From contig NC_045430.1 of NCBI RefSeq assembly GCF_902635505.1, forward strand, positions 116,187,425 through 116,251,424: DNA of 64,000 bases. The letters are read 5' to 3'. Below the pieces are notes generated by a model that was given only the letters and a program-made list of their open reading frames with translations, had not been told where the DNA came from and ran no database searches. Source of the stretch: Sarcophilus harrisii (Eukaryota; Chordata; Mammalia; Dasyuromorphia; Dasyuridae). The stretch's first letter is position 1. Each line of letters opens with the position of its first letter. Of this stretch, positions 1-26,900 are shown one piece after another. A program made the translations under genes and the position numbers.

Positions 1-116
1 CAAGCTCATACAGGGAAGCCGTGTAAGAGGTGGTATTTTTATCCAGATTCTCTTGACTCCAAAGGCAATTGTTTTTCTGCCACTATACTGATTTTAATCT
101 ACCTTTAGTGTGTTGC

Positions 117-424
117 TTTATTAAAAATACAAGCTGTATTTTTACAGCTATGTTTACCAGCTATGGCAACTGAATAACCTATGTATATTTAGGACATTCA
201 ACATTCTCCTTAAATTTTTACTTTTTTTGTACTTCATTTTATTATATGTTTTTCTGTTTTCTGTTTGTTTCATAATCTTAAATCGGCAGTATTTCAAAAA
301 ATACAATAATTGTTCATGCAAAAATCGCTTAAAATTATGAAAATGTAACTCTATATACATACAATGAAACAATCCAAAAATTAATTTTGTTGAGGTGATA
401 ACAACTTTGCTTCTTTTAGAAAAT
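117..424 (-). other. RECQL: RECQL 3' UTR with two poly(A) signal candidates
   Basis: Downstream of the TAA, AATAAA on the minus strand occurs at 243-238 and 122-117. Cleavage after either would give a 3' UTR of about 200 to 330 nt. Which one is used cannot be told from sequence. Confidence 0.6.
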
Positions 425-16618
<16,194 letters not shown>

Positions 16619-16634
<16 letters not shown>

Positions 16635-16667
16635 TTTCAAACTGTTTAACAATCCCTGAAGTTCTTT
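16619..16667 (-). CDS. RECQL: RECQL exon with the usual start codon
   Basis: A 49-nt exon between an AG acceptor (16669-16668) and a gtgagt donor. ATG is at 16634-16632 and the exon encodes MESVS plus one base (phase 1), matching the human MASVS start. The 33 bases upstream of the ATG are also open in the same frame, which matters for the alternative first exon at 20515. Confidence 0.92.
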
Positions 16668-16809
16668 CTAAAAGAGAAAAACTGATCAATAAGCTTTTTA
16701 AGTCTTATCTTCTCTCCATTAATATTATTTTCAATAATAAGCATTACAAAATGAATATGTGAATTGTTCCTAATTTGCAATTAGTACTTAAATAAGAAAT
16801 GCTACTCCA

Positions 16810-17446
16810 AGTAATTTTGGACTATGCCCAAAGGGTTATAAAACTGTGCAGTACGACTACTGGATCTGTAGCATAAAAAAGAAATCATAAAAGAGGGAAA
16901 ATAACTCACATATGGAAAAATGTTTGTAGCAACTCTTTTTGTAGTGATAAAGAATTGGAAAATGAGTATACTGCCCATCAATTGAGGAACGGCTGAATAT
17001 TTAAGATATTTGAAACTAATGAAACATTATTGTTCTTGAAAAAAATGATGAACAAGCTGACTTTACAAAGGCCTGGAAAGATTTACATGAATTGATGCCG
17101 AGTAAAACAAGCAGAACCAAGAAAACATTGTACATAGCAACAGGATTGTGCAATGATCAACTATGACAGACTTGATTCTTCTTAGCAGTTTAGTGGTCCA
17201 AAGCAATCCCAATAAACTTTGGATGGAAAACGCCATTCGCATCCAGAGAAAGAACTGTGGAGACTGAATGTATTTCAGACATAGTATTTTCACCTTTTTT
17301 TTCTCATGATTTTTCCCTTTTATTCTGATTTTTTCTCCAACACGAAATGGAAATATGTAAAAAAATGAATGCACAGGTATAACCAAAAAGAACTGTTTTA
17401 CATGTAACTGGGGAAAAGAGAAGCTTTAAAAAAAAAAAAAGAAAAA
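16810..17446 (+). mobile_element. Marsupial L1-type 3' element with target duplication
   Basis: Contains the recognisable series tttgtagtgataaagaattgg, cccatcaattgaggaacggc, gatgaacaagctgac, gcagaaccaagaaaacattg, gcatccagagaaagaactg, and a poly-A end. Flanked by AAGAAATGCTACTCCA (16794-16809) and AAGAAATGCCGCTCCA (17447-17462), a 16-bp target duplication with two differences. Its 3' part differs from the copy at 45414, so it is another subfamily. Confidence 0.8.
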
Positions 17447-18712
17447 AAGAAATGCCGCTCCAGCTGAGAAGTCATTAGTCAGTTAGTGAAGATGTAAGAA
17501 AATCATCTTCCCTTCTCCAAAACATTTCTCAAGGACTATACCTTCCCAGTCATCTCATATATTTTAAATTACTATTGTCTCTTCCTACTAAAGATCAAAC
17601 TATAGTTGCCTACAAATAATAAAAGACTCCAGTATGTTTGTCTGGATAGAGACAAGATTGTTACTATTACTATCACATATTAATATTAGTGCAATGAAAA
17701 ACAGAAAAGGCAACAGACCTTTTTATTATAATGAGGCACTAAGCTGTGGATATGGCAAATCGGTCTACAATAAAAGATGTTTCCATAGGCTTGTACTGCA
17801 AATGAAAAACATGTTTTATTAAAAACAAAATATACAATATATTAAAATCAACCTAATTAAGAAAGAAAAAAAAAACATATTTCCCTATAATGTTCAAGAT
17901 TATACTTGGGGAAGTATAGAAAGGAACAACTTCACAAACTTGCTAGTCATTTCACAATGAATTCTTTGGCCATGGCAACCCATGAAAGGTAGAATAATGT
18001 AAAATGGTATTCCAATCCTTTGTAATACAATTTGTGGTAATACAGTAAGGTGGTAAGAAAAGAAGACAGAGAGTGCTAAGAATCACAAAATGAACAAGAG
18101 GACATATTACATAAAAAAACTGAATCCTGTCAATTCTGACATTCTTGTTACAAATAAAATCAGAAAACAAAAAGAAATCTCAGCTAAAATTAAAGCTTGT
18201 TCATAGATTATCCCTGCAAAGACAAATAAAGAAATTAGCAGTATATGATATTTCATGAATTGGAGAAGAAAAAAATATTTCATAGGACACTGGTCATCTC
18301 ATCAATAATGTAGTGATCATGTGAAGCATTTGCAAAATGACCAGCAAGAAAACCACTGCAATTCACACCAACTCTTAATGCAGAGGATGAAGAGGTAGAA
18401 AAATTCTACAAAGACTTCAATAAGACCTTACAAATTCAATCAGTATAAGCTTTAAAAAGGAGTGTCTTCAATGCAAAGCTGTACATATAGGAAAAAACCA
18501 GAAAACAAAATATTGTTAAAAAATTAAAAATTGAGGAAAGTTAAAGGCTTATAGAGGTTTTATACGTACATTATCACATATACCCCTAACTCTGGTCCAC
18601 TAACAAATATCAGAATTCTTCCATGTCAATCTAGGTACCTCTTTTGGAATTGATGTTTTCAAAGGTAGTTTTTGTTGTTTTCTTGGGATGTTTTTAAAAG
18701 TAGAAAGACAAC

Positions 18713-18850
18713 GAGCATAATGACAGACTCCTGAATTCTAAGTCTGGACAATTTGGGTTCAAGAACCATTTCTCATTTATGAGTGTGTGCTCATAGGCAA
18801 ATCACTTAATTTCTTATGTTTAAAAGTTACAGATAAGTTATGATCAATAT
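18713..18850 (+). mobile_element. MIR-like SINE fragment
   Basis: tctggacaatttgggttcaag followed by tcataggcaaatcacttaat fits the MIR head and core. Confidence 0.5.
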
Positions 18851-19880
18851 CAGTAGAGAGAATTGCCACACCAAGAAAAATCACAAGTTGATGAAATACT
18901 TAGGAAAATACAGGGATCAAAAATGGTATGGGACTCCACAGTGGAAAATAATGACAAGAAAAATGCTTTCTGAACTGGAATGAATGGGATAAATATCACT
19001 AATAAAAATACATATGAAAGATATGTAGGGAGATAAGAGAGCACCTAAATGCCCTTGATGTATTCATAACCCAAAGTCTGGAGGGAAGAAGAAATTCGGT
19101 TCTGAAATAATTGGTAGGTTTGAGTGCTGAACACAATTGATAATTTATGAAAATATTGTACAGAATGAGAAAGATACCACATGATTGGAAAAAAGAAAAT
19201 GTTCTGTTTTTTTTAAGGGGAAGAAAGTAGAGCCTATAAATTATAAGCCAGTGATCTTGATTTTGGTAACCTGGAAAAATTCTACAATGTTTCATAAAAG
19301 AGATGGTTAGTGGACAACTAAGAAAGTAAGAGGTAATCACAAAGTGTTGATAAGAGTTTCATTTAAAAAGGTTATAACATGCAAATGTCAGCTCCTTTTT
19401 TGACAGACACTGAAATAGTAGTCAAGGAAACACTTGATAAACCTAAATTTTAGCAAATAATTTTAAGATTTCTCATACTACTCTTACAGAGAAGATGAAA
19501 TTGTAGGCCAAACAATAGTACAGTCAGATGGATTCAAAATTAGCTGGATTACTGGACTTAAAAAAACTAAAGATTAAGGGTTCCACTAAGGCCTTTAGAT
19601 ATATGGTTGACTCTATCATTTTTAACAACTTAAATAGCATGCTTATCAAATCTACATATGACCCAAATCTGGGACTGATAATTAACAAACTGAATAGCAG
19701 AGTCAGGATTCAAAAAGAGCATGACAGGTTAGAGTTCTGGGTTAGGTGGGAAAAATGCTTTAGACAAAGTGAATTTGAGATGACTATGGGAGACATTTCT
19801 AGCCACATGGAGATAACTAGCAAGCAGTTAGAGATATAAAGGATAGATATGTAGATTTGGGGGTCAATTGCACAGGACAG
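18840..19880 (+). mobile_element. L3/CR1 LINE, reverse transcriptase region
   Basis: Matches CR1/L3 ORF2 in order: taaattataagccagtgatc, ctggaaaaattctacaatg, agagatggttag, tcctttttttgacag, ttttagcaaataa, agagaagatgaaattgtagg, acagtcagatggattcaaaa, gcatgcttatcaaatct, agagtcaggattcaaaaaga. The 103-residue open frame at 19528-19839 is part of this remnant, not a host gene. Confidence 0.75.
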
Positions 19881-20514
19881 ACATAATGACACCCCAGTAA
19901 ATGTCAGTGAGAACAAATAAAGAAACATTTTCCTCCTGCTGTAAAACAGGTGGGAGAATGCAGGAGGGCTGCAAACACCAATTATAACGTCTTTTAAGTG
20001 ATTGTTACATGAGAATTTAATGTAGAAGGAGGAAGGAAGGGTTCCATCCGCAAGTGTGCCAACGGTTAATTTTTTTTAAGTGACAAACATGACAAATCAG
20101 ATATTGATTGTTTAACTGGTTATCTAAACTTAGTAAAATAATGAAGAAAACGAATCGCCTCCAAGTTACTAATCGGTAGTAGCTTGATTTAAAAAAAAAA
20201 AAACTTGACACATCTTACAACTTGCCCCGAGCTCTTAAAATTGTGCCTAAAGCGAAAGACACGCAACTTTCCCTCCCAAAGAAGCCTACAGAGGGCAACA
20301 CAAAAACCTAACCTTCCCAAAAGATTCGGGTGGCCCAGAGGAGCCTTCTTCCAACGACATCGGGTCTTCCCTAGTCCAAGGCTGGTCACCCGCCTCGCCG
20401 CCCAGCCCGGAGAGGAAGGAAAGAGTGCAAAAAGACGACCCGAGGACCCGCCAAGTCTCCTCGGTTGCTAACAGAAGGAGCATCCCCTCAAAAGTCCAAA
20501 ACAATAACCCTTAC

Positions 20515-20645
20515 CGCTGCCATTTTCCCCGCTAGCCCGCGACCAGCAGAGGCCACCTCGGACCCGCAGACCAGCCCCTCCATGCCCAAGCCAGTTACTC
20601 ACCCTCAGCGGTACAGAGAGTAGTTTCCCTCCGCCGGAAGTCTTC
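20515..20645 (-). other. RECQL: RECQL first exon(s), two donor sites
   Basis: The first exon in the CpG island has two good donors on the minus strand: CTGAGG|gtgagtaa with the exon ending at 20603, and GCAGCG|gtaaggg ending at 20515. The long form contains ATGGCAGCG (ATG 20523-20521, A at -3 and G at +4) in frame with the next exon. The 5' end is set only by the ETS-type site at 20634-20641 and is approximate. Confidence 0.6.
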
Positions 20646-20956
20646 TTCTCAACCAAACGCGACGGCGCACGATCATTGTTTCAACCTTTTCAACCAATCA
20701 GAAGAAGCATCCTCCTCGGAGGCTGTCCTAAGGGGAGGATCAAAGCCTACGACACGGAACAAGATCCCTCGCGATTGGTTCGCTGAGGGAGCGGGTTCAG
20801 CCATCGGGAAGATGTTTTAGAATCGAGGTACCGGCGGCTGCGTGTTTCCGGAAGACGTGGCGGCTGCTGCCAGGGTTGCTTTCCCTTATATCCCCCCGGC
20901 GCTATTGGCGTTTCCCCCAAGCCGCTGCCGCCACCGCCACTGCCACCACCGCAGCC

Positions 20957-20981
20957 ATGATCTCCTTAACGGACACGCAGA
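20957..20981 (+). CDS. GOLT1B: GOLT1B exon 1, coding part
   Basis: ATG to the donor gtaagc encodes MISLTDTQ plus one base. The 5' UTR probably starts near 20860. The frame is open upstream of the ATG to about 20876 but holds no other ATG in that frame. Confidence 0.93.
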
Positions 20982-23900
20982 GTAAGCACCACCCCCGGGT
21001 CCCCACCTTCCCCTCTCCCTCAGGGGCCGCGCACGCCCCTCCCTCACACCCTGGCTCTGCTGCCCAGCCCCGCCCCGCCTACCCCAGGCAATGAATGAAG
21101 CCCCTCGTGAGGAGGTCGGGGGGGAGGCTGGGGACCGAGGGGCGAGGTTGGGCCCTGCTCCTGGGCTGCATCAGGTCGGGACTAGAGCAAGAAAGGGTAA
21201 TAGGATCAGAAAAAGAAGTCGAGGCTCGCGGGAGCCTAAGACCCCCCTCTAACTCCGGCCACCTCCTCTGCCGGCTAAGCCCTCCGGGGTCCGTCGCCGC
21301 CTTTGTTCTCCCGGGGGCACCTGGAAGGGAGAGTTAGATGAACTAAGGAAGGCCTCCGGGGTCTGAGAAGCAATTTCAGTGCCGAAGGGACCCGGGATCC
21401 CACCCAGCACCAAACAAGCACTCCTTTGAGAAGTGCTTTTTGTTTTGTTTGAAGGCAACTGCTTTCATGTATTTCTTGTATTATGAATGCATATAATGTA
21501 ATCATGCGCTTAAAATGTGCCCTAGTACTCAGAGCTTTTAAATGTATTTGCACCTACTTGGTTCTTACAACTACCCTCATGCTTGACTAATAAGTCTCCA
21601 CCGGAGAATAGTCTAGGTTATCTACTTAGTAAAAAAAAAAAATAATAATAATGTTAGCAATACACACACTAATCAGTTAAAGTCGGTCAATGAACTAGTG
21701 TGAACTAAGCACCTACTATTATTTGTCGGGTGTTGGGCTCCAGAGACTGGGGATACAAAGAAAAACAAACTATCCCTCCTTTCAAGGACCTCACAGTCTA
21801 ACCTAAAAGCTAATGTTAGTATATTATGCCCTCTGGGATTGTCTTGTTTTCATTTTTGGTATCCACCTGCTCTTAAGTTTTCAAGACTCAACTTCATACC
21901 TTCCAAAAGTGATATTTAGTTTACTTTTTTCCATCCAGACTTATGTTTTCATTTACATGTCCAGCCTGTAGCACACTTCATAAGTGCTTTTTCATAATAT
22001 TGATTCTATTTCCTTATTTAATCATTTTTCCCACCATCTTCTTGGTGTAAAGTTTCTGTAACCCTTTCTTTGTCAAACAGTACTTTTTCTGCTAGTTGAG
22101 GTTTTTTTTTGTGATTTGTTTTTTCACACAAGACAAATCTTGAATACAGAACAACTTTACTATAAATGGAATTGTGTTCATTCTTACTCAACTACTATTT
22201 TAGATGTCCAAATGGAGTCCTGAAAATACCAATATTTGAAATTCTGTTCAGTGATAACATTGCTTTCATCGCAAAAATAAACAAGATTATATTTACCCCA
22301 TTAATGAGTGTCATCTGGTTTTTAGAGACAATTGAGTCGCAGTTATTATAAGCTGTTCAGAACTATATAAGAGCTAGCTAGCATTTATTGTTTTGTAAAG
22401 TGCATTATATGTTTTTTATTTTTTACAACAGTCCTGTTAAATAGGTGCCAGTATTATATTATTATTATTGCATTATGTATTATTATTATTAAATTATATA
22501 TTATTATTATTGCCTCATTATTTTTAAGAAAAGGAAACTGAAGATTAGAGGGGCTCAGTAACTTGTCCAGGGTCACACAATACATAATGAGAAGCAAGAT
22601 CTGAACCCAAATTAAAGACTTCATCCACTATGCCACCTAGATGCCTCAAATACACATATACCTTCCTTGTCTTTCTTGAGACATTAAATGTGAACATAAT
22701 TATGACTTTTCAGATTGGATGCAGCAACATAAATGTATAGAGTTTTGAACAATTTGCTTTAGTCTCCATTCTACCTAGGGGAAAACTACTATGCCACAGT
22801 TTCCCTGCTTCTCACTTGCCTCGAATTTTGTGATGAATGAGTAAGTGAAATGTGAATTAACTATTCTGTCACTGGACTTAACACCTACATTCATATAAGA
22901 TCTCTTTACAGTTACTCCTCCAAAAGATTTGTTTTGGTTGAGATGCTAACATTGAATTGTATCTAATATGTTTATGTTAGCTGTCTGCAGTTTAGCTGAT
23001 ATGATCAAACTTTTGCCTTACATACTGCCATTTCAGGAGAAGCATTGTTGTTACAATGTAAATTCAAATTCAATTCAACAACCACTTACTATGTTTTAGT
23101 GACTACTGTATACTAGGTCCTGTGGGGATGTAGAGACAAAATTGTTCCTTTCTTATATGTATTTACCGTCCTTTGGGAAATAATCACATGTACACGAATA
23201 TATAGGTAAAGATTACTTCAGGAGGTAGGTAATGCTAATAATTTCAAGGATCAGGAAAGGTCTTACATAGGAGCTAGTATGCTTTATACTTGATGAGAAA
23301 GTTGAGGGGGACTGTGTACAAAACCACACTGGTGGGAGATAAAATGTCAAGTATAAGAGATAGCTCACAAGTTTATTTGACTAGAACAATATGCAAGTAG
23401 GTAATATGAAATAAGGCAGGAAAGCCAGTATCTGGGAATCCAATTGAGGTGGGCTTTAAATGCACTGAGGATTTTATATTTTATCCTATAGGCAAAAGGA
23501 AAGCATTGAGCATTTAGAGATGGACATGTGACATGAGCTTCTCCGTTTTAGGAATATCAATTTGGCAGCTTTGTAATGGAGATACTAGAGGCAAGGAGAA
23601 CAATTGTAGCTGTTGGAGTAGTTCAGCTGAGGTAATGAAAGCCAGAACTAACATAGAAGATAATTAAGGGACAGATGATAGAAATGTTAAGGACACATCA
23701 ACAGAATTTAGCAGCTAACTGAATATGGAGGAAAAGTTGAGGAATATTCTTTAAAAGAGCCAAGAACTTGGAATCAAAGGACTTGGATTTGATTCCCATC
23801 TCAAGTACTTGATTCTCTTTGTAACCTCAGGTTAGTCACTTTAAACACTTCTGTACCTCTTTTTCCTCCTTAGAATAAAGACATTGGAACAGAGATGACT

Positions 23901-26900
23901 GACTTTCTCTGAGTCTTGCCTGCTTTAAATTATAATCTCTTTGATCCGTGATTCAAAAGCTAATAAACAAGATCAATTTGTTCTCATAAAAATGAATGTG
24001 ATTTATTTAAAATAAGAAAAATTAATAGTAGAAAGGATGCCTGTGCTTCTCTAAAGTCCCCCCCCCCAGAAAATATTAATTTTTCAATAATTTGTAAATT
24101 AGTTAAATAAGATTTTAATGGAGATCAAATCAGATAGAAGGGAAAGAGAAAAGAATTAGGTTAAGAAACCAGTAGGGACATTGTAAAGTGAGTATTAGTC
24201 CACATACAACACTGCCAATGGCTTGTGTGCCATGTTTACCACTTAGCACATAATTGCCTACTATACTATTTCGAACAGAGAAAGAAATGTTTGTAAAGCA
24301 GCTTTGTGATATAGTGGATATAATAATAACTGGAGTTAGGAAAATACGAGTTCACAGCTGACCTAGGACACTTTTACTAGCTGTGGGACCCTGAGCTTCC
24401 TCAAATGTAAAATAGGAATAATAACATCTACCTACGAAGATTGGTTTGAACCCTCAGTGTTCCCCAGGCAACTCTCTAAGATTGTAGATTAAAGAACTGT
24501 TGGAAATCTACATCTAACAAGGAACAAACTTCCTCACTAGAAGTTTCTTAGACTAGTAAAATGACAGGTCTGGACCAGAAACTTTGTCATCAGCAAATAA
24601 CATTTCATACTCACATGAAAATGTTCAGAGATATACCTCATAGTCTATTGTAAACAGATGGAATATTTTTTTATCCCAATCTTTGGTTATATTATACTAA
24701 TATGTTAATATCATATAACCTTTTCAAATTTTTATCACAGTAATCATGTACAAATTTATGGATAATTGTACTCATGCTTGTTGACCATGTATTATAAATC
24801 AGAAATGAAAGGATTAGCTAGTCTAACTGAATATATACAAATAGATCTATGTCAACAGTTCTGTTATATGAAAGAGATCTGTGATTTTGCATTGTGGTAC
24901 AGTGGAAAGAGGATGTCAAAAAGCTTTGATGTCAGAGGACTTAGGTTTTAGGCCCTTCTCTAATGACTGTAAATCTTTTATGACTATGGGCATAAGTGAC
25001 TCAACTTCCCTGTTGCCTGGTTTCCTCATCTGTAAAAAGGGGAATAGACTAGCTGGCTTCTGAGATCCCTTTTAGTTTTAGCTTTATGTTCCTGTAAACT
25101 ATTATAATTTTACAATATGAAATACAAAAACCATGTGGAATTTTACTGAAACTTTATTGTTTTTTCCTCCAAAAAAATCATTCCTATTTCACTGAGAATA
25201 GCTTTTTATTTTGTAAAGCTCACAAAAAAATATATAACTTCATTTTATATAGTACTTATATAGTCACCAAAAAATTAACATAAAAGAGAAGTAGCTTAAA
25301 AATGCACTGGGAAATAAAAGGAAACCCATCTGTGATAAAATCTGTAGCATAGATGAGCTATAAGTCAGGTAACTTGTACAAAAGTGATACAAAGTGGATC
25401 AGTATTGTTTCACTGATAGTATATCACAATTCTGGCATTAAATTACAAAACTTGTCACTGTCTTATCAATCTACTTAGCTTTATAACACATTTGCCCCCC
25501 AAAAAAGATTAAATAAATACCTTGTGTGAAATTTCATAAATTATATGGAAATGGGTTTTTTAATGATTAATATACCACTTGAAACAAACAAATAAAAAAA
25601 GATATAATAGGAAAGAAATTTATTGATTTATTTGTTAGCACTCTTAAAAAAGCATGAAACTAATTGCATTTTTTTGGAATTTGAACCTTTTTATGCTAAC
25701 CACCTGTTTTTATTAGCTTATTCATTATAGAGTACAAAAGATTATACGCTAATGAAAATGGAATTAGTATAGTAAATGGGAGTGAATCTCTTTGAAATAT
25801 TCATGCCAAATGAAGTTTTTATTAAATCTTTTTGATAGCTTTTTTCCAAAAAGTTATGTTGAGTAGATGACATTTAAATGATATGTTTATCTATTTGAAG
25901 CAAAAGATTAACTTTCAATTAGAAATTATTGATAGTGTCTACTTTAAAGTGTTTTATATCCTATGAGATTTGCTACTGTGGTTTTTTTCTTATAGGTAGA
26001 AGAGGGAATAACAGTATTCTAAAGGCAAAGAAACTAAAGGTTAGAGGAACTGGGGCTATGAATAGATTAGATTAGCATCCTTCAGGCTAGGAAAAAATGT
26101 CCCAGTCTATAAAATCAAATATATAGGTAAGGTGAATTTGGAGGTTAGTTTTAAGACTCCTAAAACCCTCAAAAGAGCATCACAGCTGGTCCTAAAGTCA
26201 GAAGAGCTAGAGTTCAGAGTTAACTTCAGACCCTTATTAGCTGTGTGACCCTGTAAATCACTTATCCCTATTTATCTCACTCTTCTCATCTGTAAAATGG
26301 AAAAGGAAATGGAAAACTGCTTTAGTTTCTTTGCCAAGTAAATGCCAAAGAGTTGCACCCAACTAAAATGACTCAACAACAAAACCCTCAAAAACTTAGG
26401 TAAATGAACATATCAATAAGTTTAAAGATAGCATCTATAAATTCATAGATGACAAATAAATCTATATCAAATCATTAAAAGTTTCAAAACATTCAGATTT
26501 TCAATGGAAAATCAAAAATTTTGAGTTAGAAGGCACATTAGAAGCCATTTATATAAATTCCTAATTTTGTAGATGACAAAACAAGCTCATGGAGGTTACG
26601 TGGTAAGAGAAACAATTTTCTGAGGTCAAAATGTAGTTTTGACACCTATCATTTTTCTCATGGATTGTTGAGTCAAATAGCAGATACACTTAACCTATTA
26701 TATCTAGCTGACCCTAGACTGCTTACACCCAGCCAACAGTTTACCCTGACTCTCTTTTTGCCATTTTACCTGCTACGCATCACTTTCTCTGCACCTCTTG
26801 AGACCAAGATTCTTACCTTCTTTCTATTTTTTGCTCCTGAAACAGTAATCTAATAATTGCTATCATTGCTTCTGGAAAGGACTTGTCAATTGACTCCCTT

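Larger units (their letters stand above)
16668..20514 (-). other. RECQL first intron (5' UTR intron)
   Basis: About 3.8 kb between the RECQL first exon and the exon with the usual start. It holds the L1-type insertion, the SINE fragment and the L3/CR1 remnant listed separately. Nothing is recognised at 17470-18700 or 19900-20200 beyond AT-rich DNA. Confidence 0.7.
20240..21340. promoter_or_regulatory. CpG island, divergent RECQL/GOLT1B promoter
   Basis: The only dense CG-rich block in the window. Divergent first exons lie within it: the RECQL start region near 20640 (minus) and the GOLT1B start region near 20860 (plus), about 220 bp apart. Between and around them are CCAATCA at 20694-20700, ATTGG (inverted CCAAT) at 20774-20778, CCGGAAGT at 20634-20641 and a palindromic TTTCCGGAAG at 20845-20854. 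There is no TATA box. ETS/GABP and NF-Y sites are common in divergent housekeeping promoters; assignment of each site to a gene is inferred from distance. Confidence 0.85.

Noticed and set aside
19528-19839. A 103-codon open frame on the plus strand
   Set aside because: It lies inside the L3/CR1 reverse transcriptase remnant.
20205-20656. Several overlapping frames on both strands near the CpG island
   Set aside because: GC-rich sequence has few stop codons; none matches a known protein and they cross the RECQL first exon donors.
20876-21094. Open frame reaching upstream of the GOLT1B ATG
   Set aside because: It is in frame with GOLT1B but begins at a TTG and continues into intron 1; the first ATG in that frame is the GOLT1B start and the protein matches human from there.
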